A stretch of DNA of 64,000 bases from Crenobacter oryzisoli (lineage in GTDB: Bacteria > Pseudomonadota > Gammaproteobacteria > Burkholderiales > Chromobacteriaceae): positions 89,197 through 153,196 of the forward strand of contig NZ_JAUEDK010000007.1 of assembly GCF_030385785.1 (NCBI RefSeq). Direction: 5' to 3'. How positions within the stretch are numbered: position 1 is the first letter of the stretch; every line of letters begins with the position of its first letter. A model generated the notes under the pieces. That model was not told the origin of the DNA, ran no database searches, and saw only the letters and a program-made list of their open reading frames with translations. Shown piece by piece: positions 20,382-30,075 of this stretch. A program made the translations under genes and the position numbers.

Positions 20382-21608
20382 TCAGTTCTTCAGGATCTTC
20401 GGATTCGAGTTGCCCCACACCGTGTACAAGTCGGCCAGCAGTGCGCCGTTGATGTTCTCAACCTCGTCCTGGGTGATCTCGGCCTTGCCCTGCTTGCCGA
20501 ACAGCACCACCTCGTCGCCGGCCTTCACGCCCGGCACGTCGGTCACGTCGACCATCAGCGTGTTCATCGACACCTTGCCCACCACCGGCACGCGCTGGCC
20601 GTCGATCAGCACGAAGCCCTTGTTGGTGAACACGCGGCGGTAGCCGTCCGAATAGCCGACCGGGATGTTCGCGAGCTTCGAATCGCGCTTCAGTGTGAAG
20701 GTGCGGTCATAGCCGACGGTGTTGCCGGCCGGGTAGCTGTTCACCGTCGCGACGCGCGACTTGAACTGCATCACGCGCTGGTACTCGGTGCGCGACGGCA
20801 CGGTGTCGCCGAACAGCGCGCCGCCCGGGCGCACCATGTCCAGGCGTGCTTCCGGCACTTCCAGTGTCGCGAACGAGTTGGCGCAGTGCACCGTCACCTT
20901 CTTGCGGTCGAGCTTGCTGTGGGCGAACAGCCAGTCCACGTCCTGGTTGAACACCGCCAGGCCCTTCTTGACGTCGTCCTTGTCCTCGACCGGGAAGTGC
21001 GTCATCACGCCGACCACCTTCAGACCGCGCTGCTCGGTCATCGCGACCGCGTCCTGTTTGCCCTGCTCGGTGGCCATGTCCACGCCATTGCGGCTCATGC
21101 CCGCCGAGTTCAGCGCCAGGTGTACTTTCAGCGTGCGGCCGTGGCGGCGTGCCAGCTCCCCGGCTTCGCGGGCCAGTTCGGCGTTGCCCATCAGCTCTTC
21201 CATGTTGTACTTCAGCGCGGCGTTGATCTCCTGCAGCGTGGCGGTGCGCACCCGCACCAGTCGGCCCTTGAAGCCGCTGGCGCGCACCACGCGCGCCTCC
21301 TCATTGCTGGCGATGCCCACGCACGGCACACCGGTCTTGATGATGGTCGGCATCAGCAGGCCGATGCCGTGGCCGTACGCGTCGGCCTTCAGGATCGCGC
21401 AGATCTGCGACTTGCCGCCCAGCTCCTTCTGCAGCGTGCGGATATTGTGCTCGAATGCGGCACGGTCGATCTCCACCCAGGCGTTGCTGGCGGCGACGCT
21501 GACGGCGGCCTTGCCGTTGCTGGTGGTGAGCGGCGGTGCGGCCTGCACCTGGCCATTCAGGAACGCCAGGCCCAGGGCCAGCGACAACACGGTACGGGTC
21601 ATTTTCAT
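20382..21608 (-). CDS. Periplasmic broad-spectrum amino-acid racemase (Alr-like)
   Basis: A 408-residue PLP enzyme of the alanine-racemase fold with a signal peptide (1-24, LALGLAFLNGQVQA). Seen: the PLP lysine Lys74 in ILKADAYGHG, the barrel motifs HLALNSAGMSRNG and VRPGGALFGD, the C-terminal catalytic tyrosine in VGYDRTF and VGKVSMNTLMVD. Secreted Alr-like enzymes of this length act as broad-spectrum racemases (Bsr) releasing D-amino acids into the periplasm, which modulates cell-wall synthesis. ATG 21608 follows GGAGAGAG and opens the signal peptide; a GTG at 21626 does not. Confidence 0.87.
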   Translation of the reverse strand: MKMTRTVLSLALGLAFLNGQVQAAPPLTTSNGKAAVSVAASNAWVEIDRAAFEHNIRTLQKELGGKSQICAILKADAYGHGIGLLMPTIIKTGVPCVGIASNEEARVVRASGFKGRLVRVRTATLQEINAALKYNMEELMGNAELAREAGELARRHGRTLKVHLALNSAGMSRNGVDMATEQGKQDAVAMTEQRGLKVVGVMTHFPVEDKDDVKKGLAVFNQDVDWLFAHSKLDRKKVTVHCANSFATLEVPEARLDMVRPGGALFGDTVPSRTEYQRVMQFKSRVATVNSYPAGNTVGYDRTFTLKRDSKLANIPVGYSDGYRRVFTNKGFVLIDGQRVPVVGKVSMNTLMVDVTDVPGVKAGDEVVLFGKQGKAEITQDEVENINGALLADLYTVWGNSNPKILKN

Positions 21609-21829
21609 GGTCGTTGCTCTCTCCACGGGGCCGTGGCCGGCCCCTGCTTGTTATGAACGGCAGCGGGCCGATGTATGGAAAGTCATGCCATACAAATCGG
21701 TTTTGCTGCTAGGAGATGCTATGGCCATGGTTGCGGCGCGTCATTTGTTATCGCGACAAAAATATTCAATTTTCAACTTTTTGCTTCGCAAAAAAACGCT
21801 ATTGGGATAGATAAGGGAGCTGGCAATGA

Positions 21830-21855
21830 GAAAGGCAGCCTGATGGCTGCCTTTC
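21830..21855. terminator. Bidirectional terminator after the NSNGL-repeat gene
   Basis: GAAAGGCAGCC-TGAT-GGCTGCCTTTC, an 11-bp perfect stem just past the stop of the minus-strand gene, with CTTTCT ends on each strand. Confidence 0.75.
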
Positions 21856-21873
21856 TTCTGGCCGGGACGCAGA

Positions 21874-22449
21874 TCAGTTCTGCGTGGGCTGTTTCGGCGC
21901 TGGGTTAGTGCTGGGTGACTGGCCCGCTACGTCATTCTTCGTGGCGTTCAGGCTGTGCCGGTCGGCGGCACGCTCTTGCCCCTTGTCGTGATCCGCCGCC
22001 CTCAGCCCATTCGAGTTCAGCGCGCCCTTGTTGCTGACGTGCGCCAGGTTATGCGCTTTGTCGCTCTTCAAGTCGTGCCGGTCAGCGGCACGCTCTTGCC
22101 CTTCGTCGCGATCCGCCGCCTTCAGCCCATTCGAGTTCAGCGTCTTCTTGCTGCCGATGTGCGTCTTGCTGTGGTGATGGGTTTTGCCGCTCTTCGAGCT
22201 GTGCCGATCAGCGGCCCGCTCGCGTCCCTTGTCGCGGTCCGTCGCATTCAGCCCGTTCGAGTTCCGCACGCTTTTGCTGCTGACAGGTGCAGCGGCGTTG
22301 CCGCTGGCATGGTTCGCGCTATGCGCGCTGCCATCATGTCCGCCGCCATGGCCGCCACCGCTACCATGACCATTGCCGCCGGCGAAGGCGAGGCTGCCCG
22401 CCCCAAAGAGGGCCACTGCCGCCACTACGGCCAGAGTCTTGCTCGACAT
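21874..22449 (-). CDS. Secreted protein with three NSNGL-x-A-x-DRD repeats
   Basis: A 191-residue protein with a signal peptide (1-23, AVALFGAGSLAFA), a Gly/His-rich spacer (GNGHGSGGGHGGGHDGSAH), then three tandem repeats of about 40 residues. Each repeat starts NSNGL and contains AADRDxGxERAADRH, ending in a basic Ser/Lys stretch. The tail is Pro/Thr/Gln-rich. The histidines could bind metal; the repeats carry charges i to i+4 and may form short helices. The function is unknown to me. Start 22449 follows GGGAGAACAAAC. It is flanked by a terminator, so it is monocistronic. Confidence 0.75.
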   Translation of the reverse strand: MSSKTLAVVAAVALFGAGSLAFAGGNGHGSGGGHGGGHDGSAHSANHASGNAAAPVSSKSVRNSNGLNATDRDKGRERAADRHSSKSGKTHHHSKTHIGSKKTLNSNGLKAADRDEGQERAADRHDLKSDKAHNLAHVSNKGALNSNGLRAADHDKGQERAADRHSLNATKNDVAGQSPSTNPAPKQPTQN

Positions 22450-22697
22450 GTTTGTTCTCCCGTTATCGTTGCCGGATTGCTGATGCCTTGTGCACCGCAT
22501 GTAAATGCACGGTTAGCATATGTAAAGTTGGCGGCAAGGACTGTTAAGGAGTGTTAACAATTGATAAGGCGGGGGCGGTGCGGAAGCCGGGGAGCGGACT
22601 GGGTTGGTGTGACTGGTGTGGAATGGGCCAGCTGTACCCCGCGTCGGCGGCGGGGTCACAGGTTGTCTTGGCGACGGCTACTGTAGGGTTACTCGGT

Positions 22698-22916
22698 TCA
22701 TTTCATCGCGTTCCACTTCAGGATCGCTTCCTTCTTGTTGTCGGTCTGCGGGCCGATCGCGGTGCAGTTGCCGTAGCCCAGGTAGCCGCTGCACTGCACC
22801 CAGAAGCGGTGCGAGCCGGAGCGGCCCAGTTCCGCGGGAGCGCCGCACTTCGGGCAGGGTTTCGGGGTGAGCGGCGTCGGGTTGTTCATGGCGGGTTTGA
22901 AGTCTTTGGTCATCAT
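22698..22916 (-). CDS. Lar-family-like zinc-ribbon protein
   Basis: A 72-residue protein with a zinc ribbon: CPKCG (21-25) and a second pair of cysteines in VQCSGYLGYGNC, ending KKEAILKWNAMK. The CPxCG ... EAIxxWN pattern is that of Lar restriction-alleviation proteins, phage and prophage proteins that modulate type I restriction. Here no phage genes are near, so it could be a domesticated relative with another role. The start is uncertain: no ribosome binding site is seen before ATG 22916, and ATG 22889 is an alternative. Confidence 0.62.
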   Translation of the reverse strand: MMTKDFKPAMNNPTPLTPKPCPKCGAPAELGRSGSHRFWVQCSGYLGYGNCTAIGPQTDNKKEAILKWNAMK

Positions 22917-23163
22917 GTGTTCATGATACGGCGCGGGACGCGCCGCTCCTAGCCTATCGCGACCAGTACGACCGGGGGCGCAGTTACCGGCGCCGCGGCG
23001 AGGAGCCGGGTTCGCCGTGGGCTGAACGGGTGCTGGCTTGAAAACGCACGGCCGGCTGCCCGATGGCGCCGTCCTGTCGTTGCGGGCATGTCGGACTCGG
23101 CTATGCTTCAGGAATATTTGTGCGCTGCGTCAGGTGCCGCACCACTTATCAAGGAGTGTTCCG

Positions 23164-24099
<936 letters not shown>

Positions 24100-24170
24100 C
24101 TACCGATAGCTCTTCCTTGCTTGTGGCTCGCCGGGTCGAGCCCAGCGTGCGGGCTTCCGGGCTGGCTGTG

Positions 24171-24740
24171 CTATTCGGCTGTGCCAGCCCCCGCCAATAG
24201 TACGTTCTTGGTGAATACGAGCGGCGTGCTGCCGGGGTTAAGGTAGGTGTAGCGGCAGTCGGAAGCATAGGCGATGGAGTCGCCGGCGCTGAGCTGGCGC
24301 ACCTCTTCGGGCAGTTCCAGCCGCAGCGTGCCGGCCACCACGTAGACGATCTCGTGGCTGCCGGCCGGGTCGGCATCGGCGTCGTAGCGTTCGCCGGCCC
24401 CCAGCTGCCACTGCCACAACTCCACCGTCTGGCGGCCCTGGCGCACGCTCTGCAACAGCGTGCCGTGGCTGTCGCTGCGCTGCCAGACCCGCACCGGGCT
24501 GGCCGGGTCGGTGCCGGCCTCGTGCACGAGCTCGGCGAAACTTAGCCCCAGCGCGCTGGCGAGGCGATCGAGCGTGGCGAGGCTGACATTGCTCTCCCCC
24601 GCTTCGATATTGACCAGCATGCGTCGGCTGACGCCGGCGGCGGCGGCGAGCTTTTCCTGGCTCAGTCCCTTGCGCTGGCGGGCGGCGCGCAGGTTGGCCG
24701 ACACGGTGAGGATCACGGGCAAGGTGGCGGAATCGGTCAT
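24171..24740 (-). CDS. XRE-family regulator with C-terminal cupin
   Basis: A 189-residue regulator. An N-terminal helix-turn-helix (about 12-68, RKGLSQEKLAAAAGVSRRML, NIEAGESNVSLATLDRLA) is followed by a cupin domain (about 105-180, ELWQWQLGAGERYD, HEIVYVVAGTLRL, LSAGDSIAYASD). This class usually represses an adjacent transporter and senses a small ligand through the cupin. It is divergent from an EamA transporter with a large palindrome between them. ATG 24740 lies just six bases after a TATAGT box, so its mRNA may be leaderless. Confidence 0.86.
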   Translation of the reverse strand: MTDSATLPVILTVSANLRAARQRKGLSQEKLAAAAGVSRRMLVNIEAGESNVSLATLDRLASALGLSFAELVHEAGTDPASPVRVWQRSDSHGTLLQSVRQGRQTVELWQWQLGAGERYDADADPAGSHEIVYVVAGTLRLELPEEVRQLSAGDSIAYASDCRYTYLNPGSTPLVFTKNVLLAGAGTAE

Positions 24741-24744
24741 TTGA

Positions 24745-24784
24745 GCACTATATTGCACATTGATGAATATGTGCAGTATAGTGC
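24745..24784. promoter_or_regulatory. 40-bp palindromic operator with overlapping promoter
   Basis: GCACTATATTGCACAT (24745) is mirrored by ATGTGCAGTATAGTGC (ending 24784) with one mismatch per arm. On the plus strand TTGCAC (24753-24758) and TATAGT (24777-24782) are 18 bases apart, a good sigma-70 promoter for the EamA gene. The site also covers the minus-strand promoter of the XRE-cupin gene, fitting autoregulation and repression of both. Confidence 0.7.
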
Positions 24785-24815
24785 ACCAATCCGTCTTACA
24801 TTGTCGAGACTTCCC

Positions 24816-25715
24816 ATGAGTGCCACCACCTGCCTGGACGCGCTGCCGCCGCGTCGTTCCCTATTGCCCGATGCCGTGCTGGTCGTCATCACGATGATCT
24901 GGGGCGGCACCTTCCTGGGGGTACAGACCGCGCTGCAGTGGGCCGGGCCGTACGGCTTCGTCGCGCTGCGCTTCGGCGCCGGCGCGCTGATCGCGATGGT
25001 GCTGGCGCGCCGAACGCTGAGCGGTCTGACCCGCGCCGAGCTGCGCGCCGGTGCCGTGGTGGGCAGCGTGCTGTTTTTCAGCTACTCACTGCAGACGCTC
25101 GGTCTCGCCCACATCGCCAGCAGCAAGTCGGCGTTCCTGACCGCGCTGTACGTACCGTTGGTGCCGCTGTTCAGCTGGCTGCTGTTCCGTCACCGCCCGG
25201 CACTGGCCGCCTGGGGCGGCGTGCTGATCGCGTTTGTCGGGCTGCTGTTGCTGTCCGACCCGCGCGGGCTGGACTTCCATTTCGGCATCGGCGAATGGCT
25301 GACGATCGCGGGGGCGGCGGCGATCGCGCTGGAGATCTGTCTGGTCGGCCGCTACGCCGGGCGTTGCGAGCCGCGCCGGGTGACGGTGGTGCAACTGGCG
25401 GTGGTGTCGCTGCTGGCGACGGCGGCGATGCTGGTCAGCGGCGAGTCGCTGCCGCAGCCGACGCCGGGCCTGATCGGCTGCGTGCTGGCGCTGGGCCTCT
25501 CCACCGCGGCGATCCAGGTGGCGATGAACTGGGCGCAGAAGACCGTGCCGGCCACCCGCGCGACGATCATCTTCGCGATGGAGCCGGTGTGGGCGGGGCT
25601 GGTCGGCTGGCTGGCCGGCGAGACGCTGACGGTGCTGGCGATCAGTGGCGCAGCGCTGATCGTGGCGAGTGTGCTGGTCAGTCAGCTGGGGGTGAAGGAT
25701 ACGGCCACAGCCTGA
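24816..25715 (+). CDS. EamA/DMT-family transporter under XRE-cupin control
   Basis: A 299-residue inner-membrane protein with about ten membrane segments in two EamA repeats. Seen: MIWGGTFLGVQTALQWAGPY, SSKSAFLTALYVPLVPLFSW and WAQKTVPATRATIIFAMEPVW, typical of the drug/metabolite exporter superfamily. The substrate is unknown; regulators of this type often sense amino acids or amines. ATG 24816 is placed about 30 bases after the palindromic promoter. Confidence 0.87.
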   Translation: MSATTCLDALPPRRSLLPDAVLVVITMIWGGTFLGVQTALQWAGPYGFVALRFGAGALIAMVLARRTLSGLTRAELRAGAVVGSVLFFSYSLQTLGLAHIASSKSAFLTALYVPLVPLFSWLLFRHRPALAAWGGVLIAFVGLLLLSDPRGLDFHFGIGEWLTIAGAAAIALEICLVGRYAGRCEPRRVTVVQLAVVSLLATAAMLVSGESLPQPTPGLIGCVLALGLSTAAIQVAMNWAQKTVPATRATIIFAMEPVWAGLVGWLAGETLTVLAISGAALIVASVLVSQLGVKDTATA

Positions 25716-25736
25716 GCGTTCGACCAATCCCGACAA

Positions 25737-25768
25737 GCAAACAGCCCGGCATCGCCGGGCTGTTTGCA
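25737..25768. terminator. Bidirectional terminator between EamA and YgjP genes
   Basis: CAAACAGCCCGGC-ATC-GCCGGGCTGTTTG forms a 13-bp stem serving the two convergent genes. Confidence 0.85.
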
Positions 25769-25775
25769 TTGGGAC

Positions 25776-26273
25776 TCAGCCGCCCTGGCGCTGCCAGGTC
25801 AGCCAGACGCGCAGGTCGAACTCGCGCTGGTGGTAGTCCGGCTCCATGTGGCAGCACAGCTGGTAGAAGGCCTTGTTGTGGTCCTTCTCCTTCAGGTGAG
25901 CCAGCTCGTGCACCACCAGCATGCGCAGGAAGTCCTCCGGCGCATCGCGGAACAGGCTGGCGACGCGAATCTCATTCTTGCTCTTGAGCTTGCCGCCCTG
26001 CACCCGCGCGACGAAGGTGTTGGTGCCGAGCGTGTGCTGCACCGGGTCGAGGCGGTTGTCGTACAGCACCTTGGAAAGCGGCGACGTGTTGCGCAGATAG
26101 CGCTGGCGCAGCGCCTCGACGTAGTCGTACAGCGCGCGGTCGGTCTGGACCGGGTGCGCCGATTCGGGGTAGCGCTGCGCCAGCCAGTCGCCGAGCCGGC
26201 CGGTGTCCAGCAGCGCCTGCACGCGCTGCTGCAGCTCGGCCGAATAGCCGGCGAGATAGGGTAAGGACGCCAT
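25776..26273 (-). CDS. YgjP-like zinc metallopeptidase-domain protein
   Basis: A 165-residue protein of the YgjP (DUF45, M48-like) group. The zinc motif HELAH is at 122-126 with a further His at 132 (KEKDHNKAFYQL) and CCHMEPDYHQRE nearby. The family is predicted to be a metalloprotease; a clear substrate is not established. It has no membrane segment or signal. It ends at a bidirectional terminator, and an unrelated conserved gene of the same orientation follows upstream. Confidence 0.85.
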   Translation of the reverse strand: MASLPYLAGYSAELQQRVQALLDTGRLGDWLAQRYPESAHPVQTDRALYDYVEALRQRYLRNTSPLSKVLYDNRLDPVQHTLGTNTFVARVQGGKLKSKNEIRVASLFRDAPEDFLRMLVVHELAHLKEKDHNKAFYQLCCHMEPDYHQREFDLRVWLTWQRQGG

Positions 26274-26355
26274 GGCGGTCGAAAAGAAAAACAGGCCGCC
26301 ATTGTAGCGCGTCGTCCGGCGGCCGGGTGCGGAACGCCGCCGGGCGGGGTTGCGG

Positions 26356-26709
26356 TCAGCGCAGGGCGGCGTCCTGTTCGACCAGGTACGCGGCGATCGC
26401 CGCCTGCCAGCGCGGCGCGAGCCCCGCCTCCCCGCAGGCCGGCAGCTTACGGCGCGGTTGCTCCTTCAATTGCAGATCGGCGCCATCCGCATCGAACCAC
26501 AGCTCGCCTTCGGCGAAGCGGCGGTACTGCAGCGGCTCACGCTCCATCGCGCGAAAGGTCAATGCAAGCGGCGATGCACCGTCCAGCCACAGCCAGTGGT
26601 AGACCCGGTTCTTCGGGCTGTCGGGGGGCAGGTCGAGGCGCTTGATTTCGACCAGCGCGGCGTGCTCGTCGGCAAAGGCAAACAGGGGGCGAAAAGTCGG
26701 GGTCGGCAT
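26356..26709 (-). CDS. Conserved-looking hypothetical protein
   Basis: A 117-residue soluble protein I cannot place. It has tidy secondary-structure alternation (LFAFADEHAALVEIKRLDL, YHWLWLDGASPLALTFRAME, GELWFDADGADLQLKEQPR) and no signal or membrane segment. Start 26709 follows CCGGAG with 8 bases spacing; the frame is open further upstream but without coding character. It lies 83 bases from the YgjP gene on the same strand and could be co-transcribed. Confidence 0.6.
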   Translation of the reverse strand: MPTPTFRPLFAFADEHAALVEIKRLDLPPDSPKNRVYHWLWLDGASPLALTFRAMEREPLQYRRFAEGELWFDADGADLQLKEQPRRKLPACGEAGLAPRWQAAIAAYLVEQDAALR

Positions 26710-27187
26710 GGCAGGCTCCGGGCAAACGCAGGGGACGAGGGACGAGGTCGGCCGAACGGCCGACAGCGTTGGCAGTATGGCAAGGTGGCGGCGGGTGGCC
26801 AAGGCTGACATGCCTCCTCCCTGCCGGGCGGTCGCCTGACGGCCGTGTCATGCCGCGGCATCATGCGCCGCAGCAATGCGCTCAACGCGTGGTGGCGCGG
26901 TGCGGGGCGAGCCTGGCGGGGCGCGTCATATGGCAAGGCAGCATCGCAACACGGCATGGCGGGCCAGCGACGCTTAACGACATCGCTAACAACCCCCGGT
27001 GCCGTGCCCTCGCGTGTAGTGGATCAAACGGCACAAGCCGCTGGCAAGGCCGAGCGACAAAGTCAGCAGGGCGTTGTTAGCGGCGCTTAATATTTGCTAA
27101 CACAGATTCACAGGACATACCTACCGACCCGCCTATACTCCTCCCTCGCCAGCAGTGCCTGCTGCTTCTCTCGGAGATTCGCCCAAC
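26710..27187. other. Intergenic stretch, about 480 bp
   Basis: No gene is supported. It contains an exact 10-bp inverted repeat CGCTAACAAC (26984-26993) / GTTGTTAGCG (27073-27082), followed by AT-rich TTAATATTTGCTAACAC near 27087 and TATACT at 27133, which may be the promoter of the glycine-zipper gene. Confidence 0.4.
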
Positions 27188-27679
27188 ATGAAAAGAATTC
27201 TGCTCACCGCCCTGCTGCTGGCTGCCGCCGGCGCCGAGGCCGCTACCTTTACCGATTACGCCACCGTCGTGCGCAGCGACCCCCAATACAGCACCGTCAC
27301 GGACAACTGCCCGGCACCGGTGCAGAACAGCGGCGACGTCACCAGCGCCGTCGGCGGGCTGATGACCGGCGAGAACGGCGGCGCGCTGCTCGGCGGCATC
27401 GTCGGCGGTGTGCTCGGCAACCAGGTCGGCGGTGGCCGTGGCCGCACCGCCGCCACCATCGTCGGCGCGCTCGGCGGTGCGATGGCTGGTCGCCAGATCG
27501 CCCAAAACCGCACCGGTGTCCAGCCGCAACCGGTGGCACAAGCCTGCACCAGCCACCAGGCGGTGACCGGCTACGCGGTCACCTACGAATACCGCGGCCA
27601 GCGCGAGACGGTCACCATGCCGTACAATCCGGGCAAGAAACTGGAACTGACGGTCAGCGCGCAGCCGGTGGTGCGCTGA
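27188..27679 (+). CDS. Glycine-zipper 2TM-domain protein
   Basis: A 163-residue envelope protein. A signal peptide (1-18, LLTALLLAAAGAEA) is followed by a glycine-zipper segment (about 65-105, GGALLGGIVGGVLGNQVGGG and TAATIVGALGGAMAGRQIA) that can form paired membrane helices, then a C-terminal beta region (GYAVTYEYRGQRETVTMPYNPG). The tail matches the SlyB/PcpY-like outer-membrane or periplasmic stress proteins. Function is unknown. GGAG at 27172 is the probable ribosome binding site. A strong bidirectional terminator follows. Confidence 0.85.
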   Translation: MKRILLTALLLAAAGAEAATFTDYATVVRSDPQYSTVTDNCPAPVQNSGDVTSAVGGLMTGENGGALLGGIVGGVLGNQVGGGRGRTAATIVGALGGAMAGRQIAQNRTGVQPQPVAQACTSHQAVTGYAVTYEYRGQRETVTMPYNPGKKLELTVSAQPVVR

Positions 27680-27707
27680 ACCCCGATTTTGCATAATCGA
27701 CATAACG

Positions 27708-27740
27708 ACAAAAAAGGTTGGCTTTGGCCAACCTTTTTTG
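27708..27740. terminator. Bidirectional terminator
   Basis: ACAAAAAAGGTTGGC-TTT-GGCCAACCTTTTTTGT, with runs of A and T on each side. The same AGGTTGGC core recurs at 28725 and 42552. Confidence 0.92.
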
Positions 27741-27814
27741 TTTCAACCATCCGAGCGTGCAGGCGTCTCGGAGACAAGTGCTGGCATGCCGACAAGAGCG
27801 GGTTGGATTTCTGG

Positions 27815-28591
27815 TCAGTTGAAGCGGATAGAGGCGAGGGTCTTTTGTTCGCGGTCTTCGAAGTCATCGATGTAGTTGGGACTGACCATAAGGTAGCGCC
27901 TACCGTTGCTGATCACGGCTATCGAGCAGTCCCACTGACGTGAGACGCCGCAGCTATAAGTGCCCTTGACCCCCTGCCAGCCTATGCCAGAGAGCTTGGT
28001 GGTCGGAACATAGTTGATGGATCCACCAAGCTCTGTTTCGCTAGCCGTTACCCACTGGCCCTTTTGCTTCTTGAAGAGTTCACTGGATTCCAGGGCGCGT
28101 TTCAAATCACCTTCTCCCAGGCTAAATAGCAAGATTTCTCCGTAAGTTATCTTGTGTTCGCCCAGCTCGAATCGTGGGCCGCTCGTGGTGACGGTTTTTC
28201 GTTTCAGGTCAACCGTCACGGTGTGGTTGGCGGGATAGCGGAACTGGACGCCCAGGGCCTCGTTGCGGAAGGTCTTCCACGGAGCCGGCTTCAGTGCCTT
28301 CAGCTCGTCCAGCCGTTGTTGATAGGAGGCCGCGAGGCAGGCCGCATCGTGGCAGGTTTTGCGCACGCTTTTCAGCCAAGCGATCTGGCTCTTTTGCACT
28401 ACTGTTGGGTTGTTCACGGTTTCGAGCGCGTTTTCATACGCCACGGCTAACTGCTCATCCAACTTCGAGACGGGCGGTGAGGTGCAGATCAGTTTTTCAA
28501 TTGGGGAGGTGTCCTGCACGCAATTGAAACTGGCAGCCAGTGCCATCGGTGCTACGGTTAGGTTGGCGAGGGTAAGGACGATTTTGTGCAT
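27815..28591 (-). CDS. LprI-type (DUF1311) secreted protein
   Basis: A 258-residue protein with a signal peptide (1-19, LTVAPMALAA). Residues 20-95 have the lysozyme-inhibitor LprI/DUF1311 pattern: paired cysteines FNCVQDTSPIEKLIC, KLDEQLAVAYENAL, QIAWLKSVRKTC and SYQQRLDELK. The C-terminal half (about 105-258) is a separate beta-rich domain without a family I know, with two cysteines in YSCGVSRQWDC. The family may inhibit lysozyme or bind cell-wall material. Base composition is lower in GC than its neighbours, hinting at acquisition. No ribosome binding site is visible. Confidence 0.75.
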   Translation of the reverse strand: MHKIVLTLANLTVAPMALAASFNCVQDTSPIEKLICTSPPVSKLDEQLAVAYENALETVNNPTVVQKSQIAWLKSVRKTCHDAACLAASYQQRLDELKALKPAPWKTFRNEALGVQFRYPANHTVTVDLKRKTVTTSGPRFELGEHKITYGEILLFSLGEGDLKRALESSELFKKQKGQWVTASETELGGSINYVPTTKLSGIGWQGVKGTYSCGVSRQWDCSIAVISNGRRYLMVSPNYIDDFEDREQKTLASIRFN

Positions 28592-28724
28592 GTACTGGCC
28601 GATCCTAAATATCCAAATGGCATTATTTTGGGCGTGGCCAGAGTGCTTGTAAAGGAGGCTGGATGATTAGGAGCCTTGACCCTCACGCCATGTCTGCTGC
28701 CAGAGCGGACAGGAAGGCGTGCAA

Positions 28725-28757
28725 CAAAAAAGGTTGGCTTCAGCCAACCTTTATTTT
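28725..28757 (-). terminator. Terminator of the MFS citrate-type gene
   Basis: On the minus strand AAAGGTTGGCTGAAGCCAACC followed by TTTTTT, 17 bases past the stop of the MFS gene. Confidence 0.88.
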
Positions 28758-28773
28758 GGAGCAGGGACTTCGC

Positions 28774-30075
28774 TCAGACCGTGGCGTTCGCCTCGCCGTG
28801 CACGTGGGAGCGGCCGGCGCGCATCAGGCGCAGCGTAGCGAACAGCGCGCACACCGCCGCCACGCTCAGCCACACGCCCGGCATCGCCTTGTTGCCGGTG
28901 GCGTGGATCAGGTAGGTGGAGATCGCCGGGGTGAAGCCGCCGAAGATCGCGGTGGCCAGGCTGTAGGCCAGCGAGAAACCGGTGGTGCGCACCGCCGGCG
29001 GCATCACTTCGGTCAGCGCCACCACCATCGCGCCGTTGTAGCTGGCGTAGATGAACGACAGCCACAGTTCGACCAGCAGCAGGCGGCCGAACGACGGGTC
29101 GCTGGTCAGCCACAGCATGGTCGGGTAGGCGGTCACCAGCATCAGCACGGTGAAGGCGATCAACAGCGGCTTGCGGCCGACCCGGTCGGAGAACATGCCC
29201 ATCACCGGCAGCCAGAAGAAGTTGGAGATACCGACGCAGACGGTGACGATCAGGTTGTCGACCTCGCCGAGCTTCAGCACTTCCTTGCCGAAGGTCGGGG
29301 TGTAGGCGGTGATCATGTAGAACGACACGGTGGTCATCATCACCAGGAAGGCGCCGTTGAGCACCAGGCCCCAGTTCTGGCGGATCGAGGCGAAGATCTG
29401 GCCGAGGGTCGGATGCTGCTTGCGCTGCTTGAACGCCTCGGTCTCCTGCAGCGAACGGCGGATGATGAACAGGAACGGCACGATCAGGCAGCCGACCAGG
29501 AACGGTACGCGCCAGCCCCACTCGATCATCACCTCCTTCGGCAGCAGGCTGTGCAGCAGCACGCCCAACAGCGCGGCGAAGATCACCGCCACCTGCTGGC
29601 TGGCCGACTGCCAGCTCACATAGAAGCCCTTGTTGCCCTTGGTGGCGATTTCGGCGAGGTACACCGATACGCCGCCCAGCTCCACGCCGGCCGAGAAGCC
29701 CTGCAGCAGCCGGCCGACCAGCACCAACAGCGGCGCGGCGATGCCGATGCTGGCGTAGCCGGGCACACAGGCGATCAACAGCGTGCCGGCGGCCATCAGG
29801 CCCAGCGTCACCAGCAGGCCGACGCGGCGGCCGTGGCGGTCGATGAAGGCGCCGAGCACGATCGCGCCCAGCGGTCGCATCAGGAAGCCGGCGCCGAAGG
29901 TGACCAGCGACAGCATCAGCGAGGCGAATTCGCTGCCGGCGGGGAAGAAGGTGTGGGCGATGGCGGTGGCGTAGAAGCCATACACCATGAAGTCATACAT
30001 CTCGAGGAAGTTGCCGCTGACGACACGGAACACCGTGCGCGCCTGCGACTGGCGGGTTGGGGTGGAACTGGACAT
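28774..30075 (-). CDS. MFS metabolite:H+ symporter, citrate/tricarballylate type
   Basis: A 433-residue inner-membrane carrier with 12 membrane segments. Seen: the metabolite:H+ symporter opening [20 protein letters not shown], the loop motif [10 protein letters not shown] and its second-half copy [10 protein letters not shown], and [20 protein letters not shown]. This arrangement is close to CitA/TcuC citrate and tricarballylate carriers; the substrate remains a guess among organic acids. ATG 30075 is preferred over 30156 because conservation begins at [14 protein letters not shown]. It is a single gene with its own terminator. Confidence 0.87.
   Translation of the reverse strand: MSSSTPTRQSQARTVFRVVSGNFLEMYDFMVYGFYATAIAHTFFPAGSEFASLMLSLVTFGAGFLMRPLGAIVLGAFIDRHGRRVGLLVTLGLMAAGTLLIACVPGYASIGIAAPLLVLVGRLLQGFSAGVELGGVSVYLAEIATKGNKGFYVSWQSASQQVAVIFAALLGVLLHSLLPKEVMIEWGWRVPFLVGCLIVPFLFIIRRSLQETEAFKQRKQHPTLGQIFASIRQNWGLVLNGAFLVMMTTVSFYMITAYTPTFGKEVLKLGEVDNLIVTVCVGISNFFWLPVMGMFSDRVGRKPLLIAFTVLMLVTAYPTMLWLTSDPSFGRLLLVELWLSFIYASYNGAMVVALTEVMPPAVRTTGFSLAYSLATAIFGGFTPAISTYLIHATGNKAMPGVWLSVAAVCALFATLRLMRAGRSHVHGEANATV

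Noticed and set aside
28801..28812. Other CACGTG sites (for example 10748, 16998, 28800, 50224) as parS
   Set aside because: Flanking bases do not fit GTTYCACGTGRAAC; they are chance hexamers in coding DNA.
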